A DNA stretch of 64,000 bases from Geodermatophilus sp. DF01-2 (GTDB lineage: Bacteria > Actinomycetota > Actinomycetes > Mycobacteriales > Geodermatophilaceae): NCBI RefSeq assembly GCF_004571065.1, contig NZ_SPQN01000003.1:1-64000 (forward strand). The letters run 5' to 3'. Both the position numbers and the translations under genes were made by a program. Of this stretch, positions 38,226 through 46,321 are shown one piece after another. Under the pieces are notes generated by a model. The model made no database searches. It was not told where the DNA came from and saw only the letters and a list, made by a program, of their open reading frames with translations. Positions within the stretch are counted from its first letter, which is position 1, and every line of letters starts with the position of its first letter.

Positions 38226-38894
38226 CTAACCGGCGAGGTCGGCGGGGACCGGCGCCTTCCCGCTCACCGGGAGCTCGGCGTCCGCGCGGGCCGAGCCGCG
38301 CCCGGCCAGCAGCAGCCGGCACGCCACCCGCAGGTCGGCCTCGGCGTCCGGCGGCGAGGTGCGGCCGTTGAGCGCCGAGGTCAGCAGGCCGAACCAGCAC
38401 TGGATGAGCAGCCACACCGCGGTGACGTCCTGCGGGGTGGGGTCGGCCGTCCCGAGCGCCCGCAGCAGCAGTTCGCGGAAGGTGCGGTCGATGCTCCCGG
38501 CCTCGGGGACATGGGCGGCGTGTGCGGAGTTCTGCGACTGGATCAGCGCCTGGGCGAGCGTCGGGCGGCGCAGCAGCTGTCGGCCGGCGGTGACCAGCAC
38601 GTCGTAGACCGCGTCCTCGGGCGTCTGGCCGGGGCGCAGCGGCGGCGTCGAAGCATCCAGGTTGTCGACCTGCTCGGCCATGACGGCGGTGAAGAGGTAG
38701 GTCTTTGACGGGAAGTAGCGGTAGAGGGTGCCGATGGCGACCCCGGCGTCCTTGGCCACCTCGTGCATCTGCACGTGGTCCAGGCCCTTCTCGGCAGCGA
38801 GGTCGGCCGCGACTCGGAGGATGCGCTTGTGGCGCGCCTTCTGGCTCGGCGAGCTGGGCGCGGCCGCTTCGCGGGCCTCGGCGATCCTGGGCAC
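38226..38894 (-). CDS. KstR-like TetR-family regulator
   Basis: A 222-residue TetR protein. The HTH region KRILRVAADLAAEKGLDHVQ, then MHEVAKDAGVAIGTLYRYFPSKTYL, is closely like that of KstR, the cholesterol regulator (VQM-x-x-VA, VA-GTLYRYFPSK). The C-terminal ligand domain is divergent. It lies between a palindrome-driven SDR operon and a divergent KstD gene, and one palindrome serves both its own and the kstD promoter. I did not see a KstR-type AACN4GTT operator beside it, so its DNA target may differ from that of KstR. GTG start at 38894. Confidence 0.8.
   Translation of the reverse strand: MPRIAEAREAAAPSSPSQKARHKRILRVAADLAAEKGLDHVQMHEVAKDAGVAIGTLYRYFPSKTYLFTAVMAEQVDNLDASTPPLRPGQTPEDAVYDVLVTAGRQLLRRPTLAQALIQSQNSAHAAHVPEAGSIDRTFRELLLRALGTADPTPQDVTAVWLLIQCWFGLLTSALNGRTSPPDAEADLRVACRLLLAGRGSARADAELPVSGKAPVPADLAG
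38258..38272 (-). promoter_or_regulatory. Palindromic regulon site inside the tetR 3-prime end
   Basis: TCCCGCTCACCGGGA, perfect arms, inside the last codons of the tetR gene. Centre about 40 bp upstream of TAGCGT (38223-38228, minus strand), which drives the SDR pair starting at 38191. Confidence 0.65.
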
Positions 38895-38927
38895 TGGTCT
38901 CTCACGATCGGTCGACGACGTCGAGCA

Positions 38928-38933
38928 AGGATA
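38928..38933 (-). promoter_or_regulatory. -10 box of the KstR-like tetR gene
   Basis: TATCCT on the minus strand, giving a short leader before the GTG at 38894. A degenerate palindrome (TTCCGCTGGCGGCTG, 38942-38956) covers the -35 region. Confidence 0.45.
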
Positions 38934-38966
38934 CTGACCCGTTCCGCTGGCGGCTGCCTCGACCCG

Positions 38967-38981
38967 TACCGCTGAGCGGGA
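38967..38981. promoter_or_regulatory. Palindromic regulon site shared by tetR and kstD
   Basis: TACCGCTGAGCGGGA, one arm change. It lies about 43 bp from the tetR -10 (TATCCT) on one side and about 40 bp from a weak TTGAGT hexamer (39012-39017) before kstD on the other. Confidence 0.6.
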
Positions 38982-39051
38982 TCGCCGACCCCCGGCAGCG
39001 ACCAGCGCCGATTGAGTGCCGCCCGACGAGCACAACGAGAAGGGCCCACGA

Positions 39052-40620
39052 GTGAGCAGCACGGTCGCAGGAACTGTTCCGCAGGTCAGCGAGTTCGACG
39101 TCGTCGTCGTGGGGTCCGGGGCCGGTGCGCTCACCGGCGCCTACGTCGCTGCAGCCCGTGACCGGTCGGTCGTCGTCCTGGAGGCCACCGACCGGCTGGG
39201 CGGCACCTCGGCCTACTCCGGCGCGGCGTGCTGGCTGCCCGGCACCCAGGTGCAGGAGCGCGCCGGCATCGGCGACTCCACCGAGGCGGCGAGGATCTAC
39301 CTGCGGGCGCTGATCGGCGAGCAGACCGCCGCCCACCAGGACGCCTTCCTCCAGCACGCGCCGGCGCTGGTCGAGTTCCTCGAACGCGATCCCGCGATCG
39401 CCTTCGAATGGCGGCCGTTCCCCGACTACTTCGCCGCACCCGGGCGGATGGACTCCGGGCGTGCGATCAATCCGCTCGACCTGCCGACCGAGGACCTCGG
39501 CGAACTGGCCGCGCTGGTGCGCCCGCCGGTCGACCGGGACCGCACCGGCCAGGGGCACTCCGCCGCGGCGCCGCTGAGCCAGGGCCGGGCGCTCATCGGC
39601 CGGCTGCTGCTGGCCCTCACCAGGGCGGGCGCGACCGTGCGCACCGGCACGCGGGTCACCGGGCTGCTGACCGACGGCGGCGGGCGGGTGGTCGGCGTCG
39701 AGGCACGCACCGCCGAGGGCCCGGTGCGGGTGCGGGCCCGCCGGGGCGTGCTGCTGGCAGCCGGCGGCTTCGAGCGCAACGCCGCGATGCGCGCCGAGCA
39801 CGGCGTCCCCGGCGACGCTGCCTGGTCGATGGCCCCGGCCGAGTCCGCCGCGGGCGAGCCGATCGCCGCCGCGGTCGCGCTCGGCGCGGCGACCGACCTG
39901 CTGGACCAGGCCTGGTTCTGCCCCGGCGTGCTGCACCCGGAAGGTTCGGCGGCCTTCACCCTGGGCTTCCGTGGCGGCCTGGTCGTCGACGGGACCGGGC
40001 ACCGCTACGCCGACGAGTCGCTGCCCTACGACCGGATGGGGCGGCAGATGGCGGCCGCGCCGGGGCGGGTGCCGTCCTGGCTGGTCTTCGACTCCCGTGC
40101 GGGCGGGCAGTTGCCGGCCATCTCCATCCCGCCGCTGCCCCCGGAGGAGCACCTGGCCGCCGGCACCTGGGTGCGCGCGGACACGCTCGCGGAGCTGGCC
40201 CGGCAGATCGGCGTTCCCCCGGCGGAGCTCACCGGCACCGTCGAGCGGTTCAACACGTTCGCCGCCACCGGCGTGGACGAGGACTTCTCCCGGGGCGAGG
40301 ACCCCTACGGCCGGTTCTTCGCTGTCGGCGACGGCCCCAACCCGTGCCTCGTGCCGGTGGACCGTGCGCCGTTCTACGCGGCCCGACTGGTGCTCAGCGA
40401 CCTCGGCACGAAGGGCGGCCTGTGCACCGACCCGGCCGGCCGCGTCCTTCGCACGGACGGCGCCCCGATCCCCGGCCTGTACGCCGCCGGGAACACCAGC
40501 GCCTCCATGGCCGGGCCGGTCTACCCGGGCCCCGGGATCCCGATCGGAACCGCCATGGTGTTCAGCTCCCTCGCCGTGCAGGACATGACGGGCGCGTCCC
40601 TCGAGCCGGGGTCGGCATGA
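39052..40620 (+). CDS. kstD: 3-ketosteroid delta-1-dehydrogenase-like flavoprotein
   Basis: A 522-residue FAD enzyme. The N-terminal VVGSGAGALTGAY binds FAD, GGTSAYSGAACWLPG is the KstD FAD/substrate segment, ESLPYDRMG matches the second active-site Tyr region, and the C-terminal VYPGPGIPIG contains the Tyr-x3-Gly pair of KstD catalysis. Length fits KstD (about 510-565). It introduces the C1-C2 double bond into 3-ketosteroids; paralogues may differ in side-chain preference. GTG at 39052 with AAGGG 8 nt upstream; the GTG at 39016 is less likely. Confidence 0.85.
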   Translation: MSSTVAGTVPQVSEFDVVVVGSGAGALTGAYVAAARDRSVVVLEATDRLGGTSAYSGAACWLPGTQVQERAGIGDSTEAARIYLRALIGEQTAAHQDAFLQHAPALVEFLERDPAIAFEWRPFPDYFAAPGRMDSGRAINPLDLPTEDLGELAALVRPPVDRDRTGQGHSAAAPLSQGRALIGRLLLALTRAGATVRTGTRVTGLLTDGGGRVVGVEARTAEGPVRVRARRGVLLAAGGFERNAAMRAEHGVPGDAAWSMAPAESAAGEPIAAAVALGAATDLLDQAWFCPGVLHPEGSAAFTLGFRGGLVVDGTGHRYADESLPYDRMGRQMAAAPGRVPSWLVFDSRAGGQLPAISIPPLPPEEHLAAGTWVRADTLAELARQIGVPPAELTGTVERFNTFAATGVDEDFSRGEDPYGRFFAVGDGPNPCLVPVDRAPFYAARLVLSDLGTKGGLCTDPAGRVLRTDGAPIPGLYAAGNTSASMAGPVYPGPGIPIGTAMVFSSLAVQDMTGASLEPGSA

Positions 40621-40639
40621 GGTGGGCCGGCGGTGCGCC

Positions 40640-40673
40640 GTGCGGGCCCCGACCGGCTGGCCGGGGCCCGTAC
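40640..40673. terminator. Hairpin between kstD and the second hsaA-like gene
   Basis: A 12-bp stem (40640-40651 with 40662-40673, one G-T pair) between convergent genes. Confidence 0.65.
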
Positions 40674-40678
40674 GCGGC

Positions 40679-41845
40679 TCAGATCAGGTTGTCCTCGACG
40701 GTCAGGCCGAAGGCGCCCTTGCCGTAGAGGGCCAGGGTCCGCTCGACGTCGTTGGCGACGTGCACGCTGCCGGCGTGCACGTCGCGCCACGCACGTTCGA
40801 TCGGGTTGCCGCGACGCAGGGAGTTGCCGCCTGCGGTCTTGAAGAGGAGGTCGGCGGCGGCCAGTGCGCGCTCGGTGGCGCGCACCTGGTCACGGCGGGC
40901 GCGCAACCGCAGCTCCATCGGGATGCCCTCCCCGGCGACCGCGGCCCGGTACAGCTCGCCGATGTTGCGGTCCATCTGCAGCACCGCGGCGTCGATCTCC
41001 GAGGCCACCCGGGCGACGGCGACCTGGGCGAACGCGTCCTCGGCGAAGCGGCCGCCACCCAGGCTCAGCCGCACGCGGTCGCGCATCGTCGTGATGTAGG
41101 AGTCGTAGCACCCCTGCACCGCGCCGACCAGCGGCGCGGTCACCGTGGTGGTGAACACCGCACCGAACGGCATCCGGTACAGCGGGCCGGGATTCACCCG
41201 CTGCCCGGGACCGCGCAGCTGCGAGTGCTCGTAGTTGCGCAGCACCCGGTGCTCCGGGATGAAGGCGCGCTCGACGGCGATGTCGTTGCTCCCGGTGCCG
41301 CGCAGCCCCATCACGTCCCAGACGTCGTGCACCACGTAGTCCGAGCGCGGGACGAGCACGGTGAGGAAGTCGACCGGCCGTCCCTCCTTGCCCACCACGA
41401 GCGCCCCCAGCAACGCCCACGAGACGTGGTCGCACCCGGAGGAGAAGCTCCAGCGACCGGAGAGCTCGTAGCCGCCGTCCACCGGGACCAGGCGTCCGAC
41501 GGGTGCGTAGGAGCTGGAGATCAGGGTGTCCGGGTCGGTGCCCCAGACGTCGTCCTGCGCGCCCTCCGGGAAGAGCGCCAGCTGCCACGGGTGGACGCCG
41601 ACCACCGAGGTGACCCAGCCGGTGGAGCCGCAGGCCCCGGCGACCGCGCGGACGACCCGGAAGAAGGTCGTGGGATCGGTCTCGGCACCGCCGTGGCGCT
41701 TGGGCTGGAGCAACCGGAAGACACCGGCGTCCACCAGTTCGGCCATGGTCTCGTCGGGGACGCGCCGGAGCTCCTCGGCGGCCCGCGCCCGCTCGGCGAT
41801 ACCGGGCAGCAGCGCCTGGACCTTCGTTTCCACCGTGTCGCTCAT
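40679..41845 (-). CDS. Second HsaA-type flavin-dependent monooxygenase
   Basis: A 388-residue class D flavin monooxygenase of the acyl-CoA-dehydrogenase fold. It shares with the HsaA at 49.5 kb the segments GVFRLLQPKRHGGAE, GSTGWVTSVVGVHPW, SSSYAPVGRLVPVDGGY, FSSGCDHVSWALLGA and MGLRGTGSNDIAVE. HsaA hydroxylates 3-HSA with reduced flavin supplied by HsaB. A second, diverged copy suggests another phenolic substrate, for instance a hydroxylated or side-chain-bearing seco-steroid. ATG at 41845. It is divergent from kshA and may share the regulatory region at 41921-41935. Confidence 0.83.
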   Translation of the reverse strand: MSDTVETKVQALLPGIAERARAAEELRRVPDETMAELVDAGVFRLLQPKRHGGAETDPTTFFRVVRAVAGACGSTGWVTSVVGVHPWQLALFPEGAQDDVWGTDPDTLISSSYAPVGRLVPVDGGYELSGRWSFSSGCDHVSWALLGALVVGKEGRPVDFLTVLVPRSDYVVHDVWDVMGLRGTGSNDIAVERAFIPEHRVLRNYEHSQLRGPGQRVNPGPLYRMPFGAVFTTTVTAPLVGAVQGCYDSYITTMRDRVRLSLGGGRFAEDAFAQVAVARVASEIDAAVLQMDRNIGELYRAAVAGEGIPMELRLRARRDQVRATERALAAADLLFKTAGGNSLRRGNPIERAWRDVHAGSVHVANDVERTLALYGKGAFGLTVEDNLI

Positions 41846-41920
41846 CCCGGTTCCTCCTCGCCCATCGACCCGTGGCACGACGCCATGGTGCGGCCCCGGT
41901 TTCCGTCGACGGCCGGCACG

Positions 41921-41935
41921 TTCCGATGAGTGAGA
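41921..41935 (+). promoter_or_regulatory. Weak palindromic regulon site, kshA promoter
   Basis: TTCCGATGAGTGAGA, three changes from the best sites. Its centre is about 40 bp upstream of TAGCGT (41966-41971), the same hexamer and distance as at the SDR pair near 38.2 kb, which is why I accept it. Confidence 0.45.
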
Positions 41936-42012
41936 CGCGGGCCACTGGCCGGGGTGCCACGGACCTAGCGTGCGGCCGAAGCACCGCGTATTCGAGGGGA
42001 TGGTCGGACCAC

Positions 42013-43176
42013 ATGACCGCTGTGCAGGACACCGAGGAGATCCGGCGGATCGAAGCCGAGGCCGCGCCGACCCGGTTCGCCCGGGGCTGGCACTGTCTGG
42101 GCCTGAGCAAGGACTACGCCGACGGCACGCCGCACTCCGTCCTGGCGTTCGGGCAGAAGCTCGTCGTCTTCCAGGCCGGTGACGGCTCGATCAACGTGCT
42201 CGACGCCTACTGCCGCCACATGGGTGGCGACCTGTCGCAGGGCACGGTGAAGGGCAACGAGGTCGCCTGTCCGTTCCACGACTGGCGCTGGGGCGGGGAC
42301 GGGAAGTGCAAGCAGATCCCCTACAGCCGCCGGGTGCCGCTCCGGGCGCGGACGGCGGCCTGGCCGACCCTCCAGCAGGACGGGCTGCTCTTCGTCTGGA
42401 ACGACCCGGAGGGCAACCCGCCGCCCGCCGACGTCACCATCCCGCGGATCGCGGGCGCCGACAGCGACGAGTGGACCGACTGGCGCTGGTACTCAACCGT
42501 CGTGAACACCAACTGCCGTGAGGTCATCGACAACATCGTCGACATGGCGCACTTCTTCTACGTGCACGGGTCGTTCCCCACGTACTTCAAGACCATCTTC
42601 GAGGGTCCGGTCGCCACGCAGATCCAGAACGGTCTCGGGCGGGAGGACGTCCGCCCGCCGGCCAAGGAGGGACAGCCCAAACTGATCGGCAACACGTCGG
42701 TCGCCGCCTATCACGGCCCGTCGTTCATGATCGACGACCTGACGTACCACTACGAGAACATGGAACTCGAGTCGGTCCTCATCAACTGCCACTACCCGAT
42801 CGACGCCAACAGCTTCGTGCTCCAGTACGGCGTGATCGTCAAGCGCTCGGAGCACCTGCCCGGGGACGCCGCCGAGAAGATGGCCATCGGGACGGGCGAC
42901 TTCATCCGGACCGGGTTCGAGCAGGACGTGCAGATCTGGAAGAACAAGACCCGGATCGACAACCCGTTGCTGTGCGAGGAGGACGGGCCGGTCTACCAGC
43001 TGCGCCGCTGGTACGAGCAGTTCTACGTCGACGTCGCTGACGTCGCGCCGGAGATGGTGGAGCGGTTCGAGTACGAGATGGACACCACCCGGCCCAACGA
43101 GGCCTGGCGCCGGGAGGTCGAGGCCAACCTCGCCCGCCGCGCCGCGGCCGCCGCCGATCAGCCGCAGTCGGTCTGA
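42013..43176 (+). CDS. kshA: 3-ketosteroid 9-alpha-hydroxylase, oxygenase (KshA)
   Basis: A 387-residue Rieske oxygenase. The [2Fe-2S] ligands are C67-x-H69 and C86-x2-H89; the mononuclear iron site has Asp177, His180 and His185 in NIVDMAHFFYVHGSF. The run CPFHDWRWGGDGKCK and RRVPLRARTAAWPT are near-identical to known KshA. With KshB it hydroxylates C9 of 3-ketosteroids; combined with KstD action this opens ring B. First gene of a three-gene unit with a small Cys protein and an SDR. Confidence 0.93.
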   Translation: MTAVQDTEEIRRIEAEAAPTRFARGWHCLGLSKDYADGTPHSVLAFGQKLVVFQAGDGSINVLDAYCRHMGGDLSQGTVKGNEVACPFHDWRWGGDGKCKQIPYSRRVPLRARTAAWPTLQQDGLLFVWNDPEGNPPPADVTIPRIAGADSDEWTDWRWYSTVVNTNCREVIDNIVDMAHFFYVHGSFPTYFKTIFEGPVATQIQNGLGREDVRPPAKEGQPKLIGNTSVAAYHGPSFMIDDLTYHYENMELESVLINCHYPIDANSFVLQYGVIVKRSEHLPGDAAEKMAIGTGDFIRTGFEQDVQIWKNKTRIDNPLLCEEDGPVYQLRRWYEQFYVDVADVAPEMVERFEYEMDTTRPNEAWRREVEANLARRAAAAADQPQSV

Positions 43177-43451
43177 TGGCGGTCCGTCCCGACAACCGGC
43201 TCCTGGACACCCCGATGCGCGAGGTCACCTGCCAGCGGTGCTCCGCGCGGGTCGAGGTCCGAAAGAGCAGCTGGCAGCAGACGAGCGTGCAGTGGGATGC
43301 CGCTGCGGTGGCCGCCTGCGAGGAGCGCAGGACATCGCAGCCACAGCCCGGTCCGAACGGCGACTTCTTCGAGTCCTGCTCGGCGATGCAGGCCTCCATC
43401 CAGGAGGCCGCACTGGGCGGCGCCGTCCCCGTGCCCGACGACGGCAACTGA
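43176..43451 (+). CDS. Small conserved cysteine protein linked to kshA
   Basis: A 91-residue protein of unknown function. It has C19-x2-C22 (VTCQRCSARVEV) and further Cys at 48 and 68, which could form a zinc site, although the spacing is not that of a ferredoxin. Its ATG shares one base with the kshA TGA (TGATG), so expression is tied to KshA. From memory a similar reading frame (Rv3527) lies beside kshA in M. tuberculosis, with a like TPMREVTCQRC segment. A role in KshA assembly or electron transfer is possible but not shown. Confidence 0.65.
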   Translation: MAVRPDNRLLDTPMREVTCQRCSARVEVRKSSWQQTSVQWDAAAVAACEERRTSQPQPGPNGDFFESCSAMQASIQEAALGGAVPVPDDGN

Positions 43452-43491
43452 CCCACCCCGCTCCCCCCGGCACCCGGAAAGAGGTACGACC

Positions 43492-44280
43492 GTGACCGAC
43501 GCTGCCACCTACGGCCCCTGGGCGGTGATCGCGGGCGGGTCCGAGGGGGTGGGTGCGGCCTTCGCCGGCCAGCTCGCCGACGCCGGGATCAACCTCGTCC
43601 TCGTCGCCCGCAAGCCGGGCCCGCTGGCCGAGACCGCCGCGGCCGTGCGTGCCAAGGGCGTGCAGGTCCGCACCCTCGAGCTCGACCTGCTCGACCCGGG
43701 GGCGCTCAAGGAGTTGCGCCAGGTCACCGACGACGTCGAGGTCGGCCTGTTGATCTTCAACGCCGGCGCCAACAGCTACGGCCACGAGTTCGTGACCGGC
43801 GACCTCGACCGCGTGCAGGGCGTCATCGACCTCAACATCACCGCCCAGCTGGCGTTGACCCACCACTACGGCGCGCTGATGAGGGAGCGCGGCCGGGGCG
43901 GGATCGTGCTGGTCGGCTCGCTGGCCGGCTACATGGGCACCGCGGACATGAGCATCTACTCGGCGGTCAAGGCGTTCAGCCGGGTGTTCGCCGAGGGGCT
44001 GTGGCTCGAGCTGCGCGAGCACGGCGTGCATGTGCTCGAGCTCGTCCTCGGGGTGACCCGGACACCGGCGATGGAGCGGGCCGGGCTGGACTTCTCCATC
44101 CCGGGCCTCAACGTGGCCGAGCCGGAGGACGTCGCCCGCGACGGCCTGGAGCACCTGCCCCACGGCCCGGTGTGGATCGCGGGTGGAAACGAGGCGGCCG
44201 CCGCCAAGCGCAGCGGCATGGACCGCGCCGAACTGGTCAGCCGGGCGCACGCCCACCACCAGCGCTTGATGGGCCGCTGA
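43492..44280 (+). CDS. Short-chain dehydrogenase/reductase
   Basis: A 262-residue SDR. The cofactor motif is GGSEGVGAAFA rather than the usual TG-x3-GIG; IFNAGANSYGH, Ser in LVGSLAGYMG and YSAVKAF follow. This variant resembles SDRs annotated near kshA in steroid degraders, with a lid region PAMERAGLDF. Substrate unknown. GTG at 43492 with AGAGG 7 nt before it; 40 nt after the small Cys gene. Its 3-prime end overlaps the converging LysR gene by 44 nt. Confidence 0.8.
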   Translation: MTDAATYGPWAVIAGGSEGVGAAFAGQLADAGINLVLVARKPGPLAETAAAVRAKGVQVRTLELDLLDPGALKELRQVTDDVEVGLLIFNAGANSYGHEFVTGDLDRVQGVIDLNITAQLALTHHYGALMRERGRGGIVLVGSLAGYMGTADMSIYSAVKAFSRVFAEGLWLELREHGVHVLELVLGVTRTPAMERAGLDFSIPGLNVAEPEDVARDGLEHLPHGPVWIAGGNEAAAAKRSGMDRAELVSRAHAHHQRLMGR

Positions 44281-45208
44281 CCCCACCGGCGGCGCGGGTC
44301 AGCCCGGAGCTGCGCTGGGCGATCTGCACCAGATCGCCGGCCAGGCCGGTGAGCTGACGCGGTCCGATCCACACCGCGGTCAACCGCCGCCCCAGATCGA
44401 CCCCCGCGACCAGCACCCGGTGCAGTTCGCCGGAGGCCAGCGCGGCGTCGACGGCCAGTGCGCTCAGCACCGCCGGCGGCCCCCCGGTCAGCACGCTGAG
44501 CCGCACCGCCGCATTGCTGGGAAGGGCCAGCGCCGGGGCCACCGTGGTACCGGCGCCGCCCAGCGCTGCCTCCAGCGCCGTCCGGGTGCCCGAGCCCGCC
44601 TCGCGCACCACCAGCGGGGTCGCGGCGAGCTCGGCCGGGGTGACCGGCTCGCGCCGCTGCGCCCACGGATGCTCGGGATGGACCACCACGACGAGTTCGT
44701 CACGGCCCACCTCCAGGGAGTGCAGGCCGCCAGGCAGCTCCGGTGACTCCACGAAGCCGATGTCGTAGTTCCCGACTCCGACCCCTGCCGCGACGTCGGC
44801 GGAGTTCTGCACGTCCAGGGCGACGCGGACCGCCGGGTGGCGACGCCGGAGCTCGGTGAGCCAGGCGGGAACGAGGTACTCGGCCACGGTCATGCTGGCG
44901 GCCACGCTCAGCCCGGGACCGGCGCCGGCCCGCAGCGCGTCGATCCCGGCATCCAGCCGTTCCGCGGCGTCGAGCACCCCGCGGGCCCAGTCGACGACGA
45001 GCGCGCCCTCCGCGGTGAGCGTCGATCCCCGCGGGGACCGTCGCAGCAACCGCACCCCGCTCCCCCGCTCGAACCGGGCCACGGCCCGGCTGGCGTTGGG
45101 CTGCGCCATGCCGACGGCGCGGGCGCCCGCGCCGAGGCTGCCGTGCTCGGAGATGCCGACCAGCAGCTCGAGCAGGGCCAGGTCGGGCCAGTCCCGCCGT
45201 CCGGTCAT
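44237..45208 (-). CDS. LysR-family regulator, likely of the YeiH-type exporter
   Basis: A 323-residue LysR protein: winged HTH SLGAGARAVGMAQPNASRAVARFERG near the N-terminus and a periplasmic-binding-like effector domain (VALDVQNSADVAAGVG, LVVREAGSGTRTALE). The AGSGTR and sulfur-metabolite-type pocket recalls CysB/Cbl/YeiE-like regulators. It is divergent from a YeiH-type gene, a common pairing. The ATG at 45208 follows a TATGCT -10 box by 6 nt, so the gene is probably leaderless; an ATG at 45229 would add seven residues. Confidence 0.8.
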   Translation of the reverse strand: MTGRRDWPDLALLELLVGISEHGSLGAGARAVGMAQPNASRAVARFERGSGVRLLRRSPRGSTLTAEGALVVDWARGVLDAAERLDAGIDALRAGAGPGLSVAASMTVAEYLVPAWLTELRRRHPAVRVALDVQNSADVAAGVGVGNYDIGFVESPELPGGLHSLEVGRDELVVVVHPEHPWAQRREPVTPAELAATPLVVREAGSGTRTALEAALGGAGTTVAPALALPSNAAVRLSVLTGGPPAVLSALAVDAALASGELHRVLVAGVDLGRRLTAVWIGPRQLTGLAGDLVQIAQRSSGLTRAAGGVSGPSSAGGGRAPG

Positions 45209-45250
45209 ATCCCGAGCATATGGCCCCATGGCAGCCCGGGGACTACTGCC

Positions 45251-45265
45251 GCCCGGACACCGGGA
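45251..45265 (-). promoter_or_regulatory. Doubtful palindromic regulon site at the lysR promoter
   Basis: GCCCGGACACCGGGA, with GCCCG as left arm. Its centre is about 40 bp upstream of TATGCT (45215-45220, minus strand), the spacing seen at other sites, but it could be chance. Confidence 0.35.
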
Positions 45266-45278
45266 CCAGCATCAGGGC

Positions 45279-46310
45279 ATGCCCTCCCCCACCCCCGGCG
45301 CCGGTCGCCCGGCCCGCGCAGCCCCTCGGCCGGAGCCGAGCGGGTGGGAGGGTGCGCTACCCGGCCTCGCTCTCTGCACGGCCGCAGCGGCCGCGTCCTC
45401 CGTGCTGCACCGCGCCGTGCCGTCGGTGAGCGCGCTGCTGATCGCGATCGTGCTCGGCGTCCTCCTCGCCAACGTGGTGCGGCTGCCCGCCGCCGTGCGG
45501 CCCGGCCTCGCCGTCTCCGCGAAGCGGCTGCTGCGCCTGGGCGTCGTCCTGCTGGGCCTGCAGCTGCTGCTCAGCGACGTCATCGGCCTGGGCGCCGGGA
45601 TGCTCGTCGTGGTGGTGGTCATCGTCGTGGGGGGCATCGCGGCCACCCTGCTGGTGGGCCGCCTCCTGGGCGTCAGCCCCGCCCAGCGGCTGTTGATCGC
45701 CTGCGGGTTCTCCATCTGCGGCGCCGCGGCCGTAGCCGCCGTCGACGGCGTCGTCGATGCCGAGGAGGAGGACGTCGTCACCGCCGTCGCGCTGGTGGTC
45801 GTCTTCGGCACGCTGATGATCCCGCTGGTGCCGCTCTCGGCCGCCGCGCTGGGGCTCCCCGAGCAGGTCGGTGGCCTGTGGGCCGGCGGCGCGATCCACG
45901 AGGTGGCCCAGGTGGTCGCGGCCGGCGGCGCGATGGGTACCGGCGCCCTGGCGGCGGCGGTCGTGGTGAAGCTGGCCCGCGTGCTGATGCTCGCCCCGGT
46001 GCTGGCGGTGGTCAGCTGGCGGTTGCGCCGGCGGACCGGCGGCGGACGGCGACCGCCGCTGGTGCCGCTGTTCGTCGTCGGCTTCCTGACCATGGTGGTG
46101 CTCCGGTCCAGCGGGCTCGTCCCCGAGGCGGTGCTGGGCCTGGCCGAGGCCGCTCAGGTGGGCCTGCTGTCCGCCGCGATGTTCGCCCTTGGCTGCGGCG
46201 TCCGGATCAGTGCGCTGCGCACCGTGGGCGCCCGCCCGGTGCTGCTCGCCCTGGTGTCCACGATCGTGGTGGCCGGGCTCGCGCTGGGCGGCATCCTGCT
46301 CGTCGCCTGA
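45279..46310 (+). CDS. YeiH/UPF0324-family membrane transporter (putative sulfate exporter)
   Basis: A 343-residue membrane protein of the UPF0324 (PSE) family with about ten helices. Hallmarks are LLRLGVVLLGLQLLL, the CGFSICGAAAVAAV segment, GGLWAGGAIHEVAQVVAAG and FALGCGVRI. Family members are proposed to export sulfate or a related anion. Next to a LysR regulator, it may remove sulfate or sulfite made when organosulfur compounds are used, which would fit the sulfatases at 8-11.5 kb. ATG at 45279 chosen; ATG at 45228 lies within the overlapping divergent starts. Confidence 0.82.
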   Translation: MPSPTPGAGRPARAAPRPEPSGWEGALPGLALCTAAAAASSVLHRAVPSVSALLIAIVLGVLLANVVRLPAAVRPGLAVSAKRLLRLGVVLLGLQLLLSDVIGLGAGMLVVVVVIVVGGIAATLLVGRLLGVSPAQRLLIACGFSICGAAAVAAVDGVVDAEEEDVVTAVALVVVFGTLMIPLVPLSAAALGLPEQVGGLWAGGAIHEVAQVVAAGGAMGTGALAAAVVVKLARVLMLAPVLAVVSWRLRRRTGGGRRPPLVPLFVVGFLTMVVLRSSGLVPEAVLGLAEAAQVGLLSAAMFALGCGVRISALRTVGARPVLLALVSTIVVAGLALGGILLVA

Positions 46311-46321
46311 TGGACGACGGG

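Noticed and set aside
43176-43451. Ferredoxin identity for the small Cys protein after kshA
   Set aside because: The Cys spacing (19, 22, 48, 68) fits neither plant-type nor bacterial ferredoxins, and KshB already carries a [2Fe-2S] domain.
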